Program-made: the position numbers and the translations under genes | Notes under the pieces: generated by a model | Database searches by the model: none | Seen by the model: the letters and a program-made list of their open reading frames with translations, nothing else | Told to the model about the DNA's origin: nothing | NCBI RefSeq assembly: GCF_014652375.1 | Contig: NZ_BMYR01000006.1 | Location: forward strand, 62,001-126,000 | Direction of reading: 5' to 3' | DNA from: Alishewanella tabrizica | Lineage (GTDB): Bacteria > Pseudomonadota > Gammaproteobacteria > Enterobacterales > Alteromonadaceae | DNA length: 64,000 nucleotides | In this document: one piece after another, positions 16,916 to 25,117 of the stretch | How positions within the stretch are numbered: the stretch's first letter is position 1 | Layout of the letters: every line of letters begins with the position of its first letter

Positions 16916-18739
16916 TCATTGAGTAGGGGGGGCATTGGGTGCTGCGCGTTGCTGCATTTGCTGGCGTAATTGTGCCTGCTGGCGTTTCGCTACCGCATGG
17001 TCTGGCGCGCGCGCCAGTACCGCTTCAACCTGTTGCAGGGCCTCGGGCCAGCGATCGGAAAAATAGTAAGTGCGGGCTAACATTAAACGGTAATGTAACT
17101 CATCCGGGGCGAGTGTAATGGCACGACGTTGGTAGTAGGCGGCAAGCACCAGATCTTGGCTATCGAAATACAGTTGTCCAGCTACAAAAGCGCTATTCGC
17201 CTGATTGGGGATGGCATCAAACAATAATCCTGCAACCTTCGCCGCCAGCGACGGTTGTTGTTGTTGTTGGTAATACGTAAGAAGTTGCTGCGAGCTGTCC
17301 AACCAGCTTAAGCCTTGAGCGCGCTGCCAAGCGAGCTGGTGCGCCAGGGTCGGCTGTGGCCCAAAGCTCACCGTGTGCGGTTGGCTAACAAAGGGATAGT
17401 CGGCGGTAAGTTGCTTAATTTTAAACGCTGCTAGTAGCGTATCGACCTCCGTTAGCGGCATATCGGCCCACGCTTGAGCTGTGGATACTGCTGCTGGGCG
17501 ACTATTAAGCTGTTGCTGTATCTGGGGTAACCAGCTCTCTGCCAGTAAAAAATAGCCTTGGGCGTTTGGGTGTAAGTGTTCTAGCATCAGTGTGTAATCA
17601 ACAATGCCATGTTTTGTGGCGGCACGCAGCTGTTGTTCGCTATCCACCAGCGGTAGCTGAAATTGCTCGGCCAACTGCCGAAGTTGCTGGTTTATTGCCA
17701 GGGGCGCTCGAAAACGTAGTAAATCGTGTTCGCGGGCGAGTTGAAAATGTGTGCGTGCGTTGTCGTAATGGCCTGTTTCGAGCCAACGCTCCGCCAATTG
17801 AAAATGCCAGCTCGCCACCGTTTCATCTTGCTGTAAGGCCTGCTGTAGCTGCTGTATAGCGTGATCCTTATCGGCGGGCAACACCAGCGCTTCTTGGCTA
17901 GATACAAACGGCGCCTGTTGTTCGTTACTCGCCAAGGTGCTCAGCAAAACCGGTACGCCAACGTCTTGGTAGGTTTTTAATAAGGCGTGCATATTCGTCT
18001 GAAACTGACGAATACCTGCGTGATAAAGCGGGCTGTCCAGCGCAATATGCTGCTCAGCGGCAATGCGTGCCATCATGGTGCGCTCATTGGCTGCTGGCGT
18101 GCTATCTGTCTGGTAAACGTGGCTAAGCAGCTGTTGCGCGACTTGCACTAAGGCCAAGCGCGGCAATAACAGATAAAGTTGCTTGGTATAATGGCTCCCC
18201 GTGCCGAGCAACGCAGATCCCACTCCCATGATACCCAAATACTCGTTATGTCCTGCGTAAATGATCACTAAATCGGGCTGCAGTGCCAGAATCTCGTCAC
18301 CTAGATCCCGCAGCGTGTAAGAGTTAACCGCAGACATCGCCGTATTGATCACCAGTATATCGTGTTCTGGGTATAACCGTTTTAACCGCTGTTGCAACAT
18401 GGCCGCGGGTGAGCCAAAACGGCCATACGGAAAACCTGCGGCACTCGACCCCCCTTGCAGCACAATCCGAAATTGTCCGGCGGGCTTATCGGCTAAAATA
18501 AATTGGGTGTCAATGGCAAGTGCGGGTGCGCTGGCGGGGTTTAAAAAATAGCGCTTAATCAGATCGGGATTGGTTTGTAAATAACCTGGCATAGCAGGGG
18601 CGTTGATAAATAAGGGATAGGTTTTATACCAAGGACTTAACCGTAGCACGCCTTCAAGTGCCGCCAGCATAAACAACGGGATCAGCAAGGCAATAATATA
18701 AAAGAGTAAGCGGTTTTTTTTGTTCGCCATCAAGCGCAT
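16916..18739 (-). CDS. Membrane-anchored SGNH-hydrolase-like protein with C-terminal TPRs (first copy)
   Basis: 607 residues, clearly paralogous to the gene at 15187 along its length. It has a hydrophobic anchor at about 11-31, block I VLQGGSSAAGFPYG (Ser98), block III IYAGHNEYLG and block V EHLHPNAQGYFLLAES, followed by a TPR-rich C-terminus (LDSQDLVLAAYYQRRAI and onward). The start may be ATG 18739 or ATG 18730; neither has a strong ribosome site. The gene is divergent from the carbamoyltransferase at 18924 with a 184-base shared upstream region, suggesting co-regulation. Together the SGNH pair and the carbamoyltransferase set may decorate or trim an extracellular glycan or metabolite; this is inference only. 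Confidence 0.82.
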   Translation of the reverse strand: MRLMANKKNRLLFYIIALLIPLFMLAALEGVLRLSPWYKTYPLFINAPAMPGYLQTNPDLIKRYFLNPASAPALAIDTQFILADKPAGQFRIVLQGGSSAAGFPYGRFGSPAAMLQQRLKRLYPEHDILVINTAMSAVNSYTLRDLGDEILALQPDLVIIYAGHNEYLGIMGVGSALLGTGSHYTKQLYLLLPRLALVQVAQQLLSHVYQTDSTPAANERTMMARIAAEQHIALDSPLYHAGIRQFQTNMHALLKTYQDVGVPVLLSTLASNEQQAPFVSSQEALVLPADKDHAIQQLQQALQQDETVASWHFQLAERWLETGHYDNARTHFQLAREHDLLRFRAPLAINQQLRQLAEQFQLPLVDSEQQLRAATKHGIVDYTLMLEHLHPNAQGYFLLAESWLPQIQQQLNSRPAAVSTAQAWADMPLTEVDTLLAAFKIKQLTADYPFVSQPHTVSFGPQPTLAHQLAWQRAQGLSWLDSSQQLLTYYQQQQQPSLAAKVAGLLFDAIPNQANSAFVAGQLYFDSQDLVLAAYYQRRAITLAPDELHYRLMLARTYYFSDRWPEALQQVEAVLARAPDHAVAKRQQAQLRQQMQQRAAPNAPPTQ

Positions 18740-18923
18740 ACCGTTGTAAAAGACTGTGATAAAACTACGTTACCTGAAGGTGATTGTAGCAGCAAGATTT
18801 TGCTGATTAAGCTCTATCATCAGGCGTAAAATCAGGTTAAGTTAAGCTTATGAACTCAGGCGAAATGGTTAGCAGCCTAACCTACAGAATAAATACAATA
18901 AGAATAAGAAGCCTATCAAGACC

Positions 18924-20765
18924 ATGACGCGTTATATCTTAGGAATTTCCTGTTATTACCACGATAGTGCAGCATGTTTGTTGCAAGATGGGCGCATTGT
19001 TGCTGCTGCACAGCAAGAGCGTTTTAGTCGGGTGAAGCATGATGCCGCCTTTCCAACGGCAGCCATTCAGTATTGTTTAGCCGAGGCAGGTATTGAACTG
19101 TCGCAGCTTAGTGCCGTGGTATTTTACGATAAACCCTTTTTAAAATTTGAACGTTTACTCGAAACGTATTTAGCCCATGCGCCGCGGGGATTTCGCTCAT
19201 TTTTGGCTGCCATGCCTGTTTGGCTAAAAGAAAAGCTTTATTTAAAAACCGTGCTTCGGCGTGAGCTGCGTCAATTAGCAGGTGTTGAAAATAATGAAAC
19301 ACTACCGAGGTTATTGTTTAGTCAGCATCATCAGGCGCATGCCGCGTCGGCGTTTTATGCTAGCCCCTATCACGATGCGGCGGTGATCTGTTTAGACGGC
19401 GTGGGGGAATGGGCCACGTCTACCCTTTGGCATGGTAAAGGCAATCAGTTAACGCCGTTAGCCGAGCTCCATTTTCCGCACTCGTTAGGTTTATTGTATT
19501 CGGCGTTTACCTATTACTGCGGTTTTAAAGTCAACTCGGGTGAATATAAGCTGATGGGATTGGCACCCTATGGCCAGCCAAGGTTTGTCGATATCCTTTA
19601 TCGTGAACTGATTGATGTAAAAGCCGATGGCAGTTTTGCGTTAAATATGACGTATTTTGCCTATCCGGTCGGCTCTCGGATGATTAACCAAAAATTTGAG
19701 CGCTTGTTCGGCGCGCCTGCCTTAGCACCCGACGCGACTCCCAGTCAGCATTATCTGGATGTTGCCGCTTCTATACAGCAAGTAACCGAAGACATTGTGT
19801 TAAAGATTGCGCGATATGCTCAGCTGCTGACCGGTGCTAATAAAGTGTGTTTAGCGGGCGGGGTGGCGCTTAATTGTGTGGCAAATGGCCGTTTATTACG
19901 GGAGGGCCCTTTTCAAGCGCTTTGGATTCAGCCCGCGGCTGGCGATGCGGGCGGCGCCTTAGGTGCAGCACTCTTAGCCTGGTATCAGTATTACGATCAG
20001 CCGCGTCACAGTGATGAACGTCACGATCAGATGCAAGGTGCCTATTTAGGTCCTGCCTATACCGATGCTGAGATCATCACTCTGCTGGAGGCGCAGCAGG
20101 TGCCCTATCAACTGCTGTCAGGCGACGAACGCTCTGCGCAGGTATCGGCATTACTGGCTGCAGGCAAGGTGGTTGGGTGGTTTCAAGGCCGGATGGAATT
20201 TGGCCCGCGCGCCTTGGGCAATCGTTCTATTTTAGGCGATGCTCGCAGCCCGAAGATGCAAAGTGTGCTTAATCTTAAAATTAAACAGCGGGAATCGTTT
20301 CGGCCTTTTGCGCCCGCTATTTTAGCTGAGCACGCCGCACAGTATTTCGACTTGGCCACGTCTAGCCCCTATATGCTGCTGGTGGCTGCGTTACAGCCGG
20401 CTTATCGCATAGCGCCCGATACCGACGTTACAGGGCTAGCGCAGCAAGCCCAAGTACGCTCGTGCTTACCGGCCATAACCCATGTCGATTACAGTGCCAG
20501 GGTGCAAACGGTTGATGCCCACAGTAATCCGGAATTTTATCAATTATTACAAGCCTTTAAAGCGCTAACAGGTACGCCGATATTAATTAATACCTCGTTT
20601 AATGTCAGAGGCGAACCGCCAGTGTGTAGCCCTTTCGACGCCCTACAGGGATTTTGGGCAACCGATATGGATTACTTAGTGCTAGGCAATACATTGCTGA
20701 GTAAAGCAGCACAAAATCCTGAACAGATTGCGCAAGCGCAACAGCGAGTATTTGCGGCAGATTAA
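18924..20765 (+). CDS. Carbamoyltransferase, NodU/CmcH family
   Basis: 613 residues. Enzymes of this family transfer a carbamoyl group from carbamoyl phosphate, through an adenylated intermediate, to a hydroxyl of a sugar or natural product. The N-terminal Kae1-like domain shows ILGISCYYHDSAACLL and the metal-binding HHQAHA (His135, His136, His139). The C-terminal part carries GRMEFGPRALGNRSIL and NTSFNVRGEPPVCSP. It is followed by a possible 36-codon ORF and then by SxtJ- and DUF5989-type membrane proteins, an arrangement known from many bacteria. The acceptor substrate is not visible from the sequence. It is divergent from the SGNH pair. Confidence 0.93.
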   Translation: MTRYILGISCYYHDSAACLLQDGRIVAAAQQERFSRVKHDAAFPTAAIQYCLAEAGIELSQLSAVVFYDKPFLKFERLLETYLAHAPRGFRSFLAAMPVWLKEKLYLKTVLRRELRQLAGVENNETLPRLLFSQHHQAHAASAFYASPYHDAAVICLDGVGEWATSTLWHGKGNQLTPLAELHFPHSLGLLYSAFTYYCGFKVNSGEYKLMGLAPYGQPRFVDILYRELIDVKADGSFALNMTYFAYPVGSRMINQKFERLFGAPALAPDATPSQHYLDVAASIQQVTEDIVLKIARYAQLLTGANKVCLAGGVALNCVANGRLLREGPFQALWIQPAAGDAGGALGAALLAWYQYYDQPRHSDERHDQMQGAYLGPAYTDAEIITLLEAQQVPYQLLSGDERSAQVSALLAAGKVVGWFQGRMEFGPRALGNRSILGDARSPKMQSVLNLKIKQRESFRPFAPAILAEHAAQYFDLATSSPYMLLVAALQPAYRIAPDTDVTGLAQQAQVRSCLPAITHVDYSARVQTVDAHSNPEFYQLLQAFKALTGTPILINTSFNVRGEPPVCSPFDALQGFWATDMDYLVLGNTLLSKAAQNPEQIAQAQQRVFAAD

Positions 20766-20875
20766 TGCGCCTCAAAGAAGGTCGAGAAATTGCCATATTC
20801 AACAATGTGCTAAGCAAAAAGATATTAAGCAAATTAGGCATTAAGTCGCGCCAGCGCTTAGCAAAACAACATTAA
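20765..20875 (+). CDS. Possible 36-residue basic small protein
   Basis: An ORF whose ATG overlaps the carbamoyltransferase stop (TAATG), a geometry typical of translational coupling. The product would be MRLKEGREIAIFNNVL followed by a Lys/Arg-rich helix (KKILSKLGIKSRQRLAKQH). No family is recognised. The downstream gene starts 62 bases later, so it may be only chance reading of a spacer. Confidence 0.35.
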   Translation: MRLKEGREIAIFNNVLSKKILSKLGIKSRQRLAKQH

Positions 20876-20887
20876 GTGAGCACGCAT

Positions 20888-20905
20888 TTAACACAAAGGT
20901 GTTAA
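20888..20905 (+). other. Inverted repeat before the SxtJ-like gene
   Basis: TTAACAC (20888-20894) and GTGTTAA (20899-20905) form a 7-bp stem with a 4-base loop, 33 bases upstream of the ATG at 20938. It may be an mRNA hairpin within the operon or an operator. Confidence 0.4.
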
Positions 20906-20937
20906 GCAAAAGGGTTTAAATAGGAGTCATAAAGCGC

Positions 20938-21339
20938 ATGCAGTTACTTAGCCAACACAATGTTACGGGTTTAAGGCGTTTTGCCTGGCAAATGGCTATT
21001 GCGGTGATCGTGCTCTTCGCTGGCATCTTGCCATGGTTATTTAGCTGGCCGTGGCCACAGTGGCCCTTTTATCTGGCAGCGGGCTTAGTGTTGTTAGCGC
21101 TCGCGTATCCGCGAGGTGTCTATTATCCCTATCGCGCGTGGATGGCCTTTGCGGCGATGATGGGTTGGATTAATACCCGGCTTGTATTAGGCATCGTGTT
21201 TTATGTCTTAATTTTCCCAATAGGTTTGGTGTTGCGTGCGACTGGAAAATTGCAATATCGCGCTGCGCCAAACGCGATCAGTTATTGGCAAAAACCGGAT
21301 AAGCATCCTACCGCCAAAGATTTAGAGGACCCTTTTTAA
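20938..21339 (+). CDS. SxtJ-like small membrane protein
   Basis: 133 residues with hydrophobic segments at about 19-36, 40-55 and 66-100 (TRLVLGIVFYVLIFPIGLVLR). The C-terminus is polar with the characteristic ending ISYWQKPDKHPTAKDLEDPF. This pattern and its place after a carbamoyltransferase match the SxtJ family, first named from the saxitoxin cluster but widespread and of unknown function. The stop overlaps the next start (TAATG), so the two are translationally coupled. The ribosome site AGGAG is rather far (about 11 bases) from the ATG. Confidence 0.8.
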   Translation: MQLLSQHNVTGLRRFAWQMAIAVIVLFAGILPWLFSWPWPQWPFYLAAGLVLLALAYPRGVYYPYRAWMAFAAMMGWINTRLVLGIVFYVLIFPIGLVLRATGKLQYRAAPNAISYWQKPDKHPTAKDLEDPF

Positions 21340-21491
21340 TGCGCGAATTTTTAACCGATTTATGGGCTTTTTTACGTGTGCGTAAAAAAATATGGTTATT
21401 GCCAATTATTGTCGTGTTGGCGTTACTGGGTGGCCTTATTGTGGCGAGTCAGCAATCGGCACTCGCAGGATTGATTTACACCTTATTCTAA
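21339..21491 (+). CDS. DUF5989 family small membrane protein
   Basis: 50 residues: a short amphipathic N-terminus (REFLTDLWAFLRVRKKIW), one membrane helix (LLPIIVVLALLGGLIV) and the ending ASQQSALAGLIYTLF. This matches the DUF5989 proteins that regularly follow SxtJ and carbamoyltransferase genes. ATG 21339 overlaps the preceding stop. Function unknown; probably a partner or membrane anchor for the SxtJ-like protein (inference). Confidence 0.8.
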   Translation: MREFLTDLWAFLRVRKKIWLLPIIVVLALLGGLIVASQQSALAGLIYTLF

Positions 21492-21542
21492 CATCTGCTT
21501 TAAAGACGCTATTAAATAAGAGCACATATCAGTCTGGCCTAA

Positions 21543-21582
21543 CCGTCATCTGGTGTAAACCAGATAACGGTCTTCGTTTTTT
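21543..21582 (+). terminator. Intrinsic terminator after the carbamoyltransferase operon
   Basis: CCGT-C-ATCTGG pairs with CCAGAT-A-ACGG (21543-21570), followed by TCTTCG and a run of six T residues. Confidence 0.85.
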
Positions 21583-21624
21583 CAAAACGAATTGTAAGTC
21601 TTAGTTGACAGAAAACCGCGATAT

Positions 21625-21638
21625 GCGCGCTAGCGCAC
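21625..21638. promoter_or_regulatory. Stress-regulon palindrome, site 1 (csbD-like gene)
   Basis: GCGCGCTAGCGCAC, 84 bases upstream of the CsbD-like gene. It lies in a 20-base stretch also present before 36226. It matches the consensus GTGCGYTAGCGCAC at 13 of 14 positions. Confidence 0.6.
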
Positions 21639-21721
21639 CGAAATAGTGGTTTTTTTCTTCTACAGTAGCCAAACCGTCAACATGTAATGGTGCATGTTGC
21701 TGAGTTAGTACAGAGGCTACC

Positions 21722-22045
21722 ATGAAACCACAAACGCATAAAAATACCGACAAAGCCGATAAAGCCGACAAAGTCATTTCTAATCGCAATGAACCTGCAG
21801 CATCTTCCAAAACGGTTGTTAAAACCGCCATGCCAACAACAACAGCACCAAAAACCAAGGGCAAATGGGGCGATCAAATTAAAGCAGCAAAGCACGAGTG
21901 GAGTAAGTTGAGTGAGGCTGAACTGCTGAAAAGTGACGGGGATTCACAGCAACTTACTGGGCTGGTGCAACAGCGATATGCCATTGAGCGCCATGTTGCT
22001 GAAAAACAAGTAAAAGCTTTTTTGGTTAAATGCAATATCGCGTAA
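21722..22045 (+). CDS. CsbD-like stress protein
   Basis: 107 residues, hydrophilic and probably cytosolic. The C-terminal half reads KGKWGDQIKAAKHEWSKLSEAELLKSDGD, then LTGLVQQRYAIERHVAEKQV, the order of conserved blocks of the CsbD family (general-stress proteins of unknown mechanism). The N-terminal 45 residues form a Lys/Asp/Thr-rich extension that most CsbD proteins lack. It leads a probable two-gene unit with the BON protein 70 bases downstream. A palindromic site at 21625 precedes it. Confidence 0.75.
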   Translation: MKPQTHKNTDKADKADKVISNRNEPAASSKTVVKTAMPTTTAPKTKGKWGDQIKAAKHEWSKLSEAELLKSDGDSQQLTGLVQQRYAIERHVAEKQVKAFLVKCNIA

Positions 22046-22115
22046 TAAGGCACGGCGCTGCTTGTGCTTATGGGCGATCGGCGCGCTTTTTTCATACACC
22101 AAAAGGAATACTTAG

Positions 22116-22934
22116 ATGAAACATAATGTTCGTACGTTTTTACAGATCAGCGCCTTGTCTTTGGCCTTAAGCAGTGCCAATGCGTTGGCGGCCAATGACA
22201 ACAAGCCAACAACAGCCACTGATGCTGTGGCAAATGCCCGTTACGAAACACAAATTTGGACAACGTATGCGTTGAGTCCTTATTTACGGGCTAATCAATT
22301 ATCCGTTAGCGTCGTGGCTGGCAAGGCAACACTCTCCGGTCATGTCGCCGAGGCGGTGCATAAAGAGTTGGCGGGCGAAATTGCTGCAGGGGTAAATGGC
22401 ATCGACAAAGTGGACAATAACATTGTGGTTGATGCCGACTACGCGGCCACCACGAATGATGGTAAGCGCAGTTATGGTGATGTGATTGATGATGCCTCTA
22501 TTACCACCGCCGTTAAATCCAAATTACTCTGGAGTAAGCATACCGAGGGGATGGACACCATGGTGGTGACGCAAAATGGCAAAGTGGTTCTAACGGGTTC
22601 GGTCGCCACTAATGAGGCGAAACAGCAAGCCGAAAAATTAGCCAAGAACACGCATGGCGTGCGTGCGGTAGATAATCAATTACGCGTTAATGATAAAGCA
22701 CCTGCAGCAGAAAAAAGCACCATAATGGCCGATAGCTGGATCACCACCAAGGTGAAATCGACTTTACTGTATTCGAGTAATGTCGCCGGTGCTGATATTT
22801 CGGTGAATACGGTCGGGGGTGTGGTGACGCTGGCAGGCAAAGTCGACAGTGGGGTAGAGCAAGCGTTAGCAATCGAATTGGCTCAAAATATCCGTGGCGT
22901 AAAACGGGTTTCCTCAACTGAGCTAACGTTCTAA
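22116..22934 (+). CDS. Periplasmic protein with three BON domains (OsmY-like)
   Basis: 272 residues with a Sec signal peptide ending near ALAA (about residue 25). Three BON (bacterial OsmY and nodulation) domains follow, at about 40-105, 120-190 and 205-272. Each has the pattern of a hydrophobic strand, VTLxG or VVLTGSV, and a helix ending in V-G-V-x-x-V-x-N. E. coli OsmY has two. BON proteins are periplasmic, respond to osmotic or envelope stress and are thought to bind membranes. Ribosome site AAAAGGAA. It follows the CsbD-like gene and probably shares its promoter. Confidence 0.88.
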   Translation: MKHNVRTFLQISALSLALSSANALAANDNKPTTATDAVANARYETQIWTTYALSPYLRANQLSVSVVAGKATLSGHVAEAVHKELAGEIAAGVNGIDKVDNNIVVDADYAATTNDGKRSYGDVIDDASITTAVKSKLLWSKHTEGMDTMVVTQNGKVVLTGSVATNEAKQQAEKLAKNTHGVRAVDNQLRVNDKAPAAEKSTIMADSWITTKVKSTLLYSSNVAGADISVNTVGGVVTLAGKVDSGVEQALAIELAQNIRGVKRVSSTELTF

Positions 22935-23047
22935 CGTGTGACAGGGTGCTGGCTTTGCGCGGAGACATCCGTCTTTCGCGCAGGGAGTAGCATAGGATGT
23001 GATGGTGAGTAGTAGCAGGCTTGTAACTCACGCTTAAGGGTCATTAG

Positions 23048-23773
23048 ATGGGGTATAAGATGGCAATATTTCAACATTTACAATCAGTTGCTGCACTTCA
23101 AGTTCAAGCCGATACGCTCTCAGCAGAGGCTATTCGCGTAAAGTGTGAAGCTATTTTGCAACAACACAATGTTATGCAAGCGCAGCACCAACAACAACGG
23201 ATTAATAAGTTGTTGGTATTAGCATTGTTACATGCCTATGAAGAACATAAGCAACATGCTCTGCAATTGCAGCAGGCACGCGCTGCTAACCAGTATGATG
23301 CCCTTACTCAGACGCCCAATCGCAATATTATGCGCGATAGGATCCAGCAGGCCATTAGCAGTAGTAAACGGCAACATAAAAACTTCGCCATTCTTTTTAT
23401 TGATTTAGATAATTTTAAACCCGTAAACGATCAGTATGGACATGCGGCGGGGGATATAGTGTTGCAGCAAGTGGCAACACGATTAACCCAAAGCATTCGA
23501 GACAGTGATACCTTGAGTCGCTATGGGGGCGATGAGTTTTTAGTCCTACTGCCAGAGATAGGGTCGCGTGAGGATGTAAAAGCCATTGCCGAGAAAATGG
23601 TAACCGGCTTAGCAGACACTTATCTATGTAATGAGCAGCAAGTACATATTTCTGCCAGTATTGGTATTGCTATGTTTCCACAAGACGGAAGCGATATGAG
23701 CAGTTTAGTTAAACACGCGGATACGGCGATGTATTGTGCTAAACGTCAGGGTGGTAATGCGGTATCTGGCTAA
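23048..23773 (+). CDS. Diguanylate cyclase (GGDEF domain)
   Basis: 241 residues, soluble. The N-terminal 80 residues are Gln-rich helices, likely a coiled coil (HNVMQAQHQQQRINKLL and onward). The GGDEF domain follows from about residue 82 (DALTQTPNRNIMRDRI). The active-site motif GGDEF is intact (160-164), and the inhibitory I-site RxxD is present five residues upstream (Arg151-Asp154), so it should be an active, product-inhibited c-di-GMP synthase. The start may be ATG 23048 or ATG 23060. No membrane or recognised sensor domain is visible. It lies inside the stress block. Confidence 0.92.
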   Translation: MGYKMAIFQHLQSVAALQVQADTLSAEAIRVKCEAILQQHNVMQAQHQQQRINKLLVLALLHAYEEHKQHALQLQQARAANQYDALTQTPNRNIMRDRIQQAISSSKRQHKNFAILFIDLDNFKPVNDQYGHAAGDIVLQQVATRLTQSIRDSDTLSRYGGDEFLVLLPEIGSREDVKAIAEKMVTGLADTYLCNEQQVHISASIGIAMFPQDGSDMSSLVKHADTAMYCAKRQGGNAVSG

Positions 23774-23802
23774 ACAGAATGATAGCAGATGTATTGTGTT
23801 CG

Positions 23803-23816
23803 GTGCGCTGGCGCAC
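23803..23816. promoter_or_regulatory. Stress-regulon palindrome, site 2 (DUF883-like gene)
   Basis: GTGCGCTGGCGCAC inside an 18-base repeat with 8-base arms (CGGTGCGC and GCGCACCG, 23801-23818), 81 bases upstream of the gene at 23897 and just after the diguanylate cyclase stop. Confidence 0.6.
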
Positions 23817-23896
23817 CGACTGCGCCGTGCTTACACGCGATAATCCCCCACTAACGTGGGTAATATAGCTCACGTTAATTCAAAACCGAGGTTGCA

Positions 23897-24250
23897 ATGG
23901 ATAAGCCAATAGAACCAAACTTAGGCAATAAACTGCCTCAGCGTAGTATTGATAACGTAATTGATGGTGTGTATCATGGTCTAGACGCTGTATCGGATGC
24001 GACGAGCCCCGCACTGCATAAGATATCAGCAAGTGCGCATCAGGCATTAGATACGTTAGCGAGTGGTGCAAATCATGCAGTGGATGCGATCGCCAATGGC
24101 ACTGCAAAATTACAGCATGCTCAGCAGCACTTTGGTGAGCGCTGCCGCTGTCAGGTTCGTGATAGGCCGTTAATGTCGGTTGGAACGGCGATGGTGGCAG
24201 GAATGCTGTTCAGTTGGTGGTTAAATCGCTCGCGTAAAACCGAGCACTAA
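23897..24250 (+). CDS. DUF883/ElaB-YqjD-like C-tail-anchored protein
   Basis: 117 residues: an amphipathic helical region with repeated Ala/Asp/His (about 15-80), then a C-terminal membrane helix RPLMSVGTAMVAGMLFSWWL followed by Arg/Lys. This is the architecture of the ElaB/YqjD/DUF883 proteins, which sit on the inner membrane and in E. coli bind ribosomes in stationary phase. Sequence likeness in the soluble part is weak, so the family is inferred from architecture. It runs convergent with the regulator ending at 24256 and is preceded by a stress-type palindrome. Confidence 0.65.
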   Translation: MDKPIEPNLGNKLPQRSIDNVIDGVYHGLDAVSDATSPALHKISASAHQALDTLASGANHAVDAIANGTAKLQHAQQHFGERCRCQVRDRPLMSVGTAMVAGMLFSWWLNRSRKTEH

Positions 24251-24255
24251 AAGGT

Positions 24256-24987
24256 TTACAGCGCTACGGCGCTGTTTCCCCCCAGTCTTTTTGTATAATC
24301 ATCTCGCGTTATTTGATAACACTCGCACGCAATCAGCAGTAAGGCAGGTCGATTCAGTATTTGAATCGTACCTCGGCTATAACGAATGATTTGCTGATGT
24401 TGTAATCGGTGTGCTGCCACCGTGATACCACTTCTTCGTACCCCCAACATATCGGCTAAAAATACCTGCGTGAGATACACCTGATCGGCATGAGCGCGAT
24501 CTTGACTCATCAATAACCAGCGCGCTAATCGCTGCTCTAATGAATGGAAATGGGCACAGGCGGCACTTTGTGACAGTTGCTGCAATAACACGAATAGATA
24601 CCGCTGAAAAATCTGATGCAGCTCAGGATATTGCTGTAATAATTGTTGAAACAGCACGACCTTAATGCGCCAAGCCATGCCCGAACCTTGAACAATCGCT
24701 TGTGTGGGTACCGCGATGATCCCGAGCGTTAAAGTCACGCCTAGCATTCCCTCATTACCAATCAGTCCCATTTCGAGGGGCTTATGCCCTGTTACTTGCG
24801 TAACAAGGGAGATAAAGCTACTAACAGGAAAATATACATGCTGATAATCTTGATGCGGTTGACATAAAATCTCGCCAAAAGTAAGTTCAACCGATTCACT
24901 GCACGCTAGTAAGGATCCTCTTACCATCGTAGGCAGTAATGCTAATAAGCGGTTATTGACCTTAACAGGCTCAATTAAAACAGTCAT
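24256..24987 (-). CDS. Crp/Fnr-family transcription regulator (copy 1)
   Basis: 243 residues: an N-terminal cyclic-nucleotide-binding-like beta-roll (VYFPVSSFISLVTQV, MGLIGNEGMLGVTLTLG), a dimer helix, and a C-terminal winged helix-turn-helix (LTQVFLADMLGVRRSGITVAAHRLQHQQIIRYSRGTIQILNR). It lacks the N-terminal cysteine cluster of Fnr and the cAMP-contact set of Crp, so the ligand is unknown. It is paralogous to the regulator at 33937; both share the core GVRRxGxTxAAxRL. A palindromic site lies 96-109 bases upstream, consistent with autoregulation (inference). Confidence 0.88.
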   Translation of the reverse strand: MTVLIEPVKVNNRLLALLPTMVRGSLLACSESVELTFGEILCQPHQDYQHVYFPVSSFISLVTQVTGHKPLEMGLIGNEGMLGVTLTLGIIAVPTQAIVQGSGMAWRIKVVLFQQLLQQYPELHQIFQRYLFVLLQQLSQSAACAHFHSLEQRLARWLLMSQDRAHADQVYLTQVFLADMLGVRRSGITVAAHRLQHQQIIRYSRGTIQILNRPALLLIACECYQITRDDYTKRLGGNSAVAL

Positions 24988-25082
24988 ATGTATACCTTAA
25001 GCACAGTGATAGGCCAGAGGGCACAAGACAGGTGCAGTACCATCTCGTCCAAGCATTTTGTCATAATCCAGGGTGTGATTCT

Positions 25083-25096
25083 GTGCGCTACAGCAC
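25083..25096. promoter_or_regulatory. Stress-regulon palindrome, site 3 (regulator copy 1)
   Basis: GTGCGCTACAGCAC, inside a larger inverted repeat with arms GGTGTGATT (25072-25080) and AATCACACC (25099-25107). It lies between the 3' end of the glucan synthase and the start of the regulator at 24987. There is no T-run, so it is a better operator than terminator. Confidence 0.55.
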
Positions 25097-25117
25097 GTAA
25101 TCACACCATGGCACAGC

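Noticed and set aside
20809-20905. Repeated TTAAGCAAA elements, possible short repeat array
   Set aside because: Only about three imperfect copies with irregular spacing; partly inside the candidate small ORF. Not a CRISPR or iteron array.
22045-22100. Possible terminator between the CsbD-like and BON genes
   Set aside because: A T-run is present, but the GC-rich stretch before it does not form a good contiguous stem.
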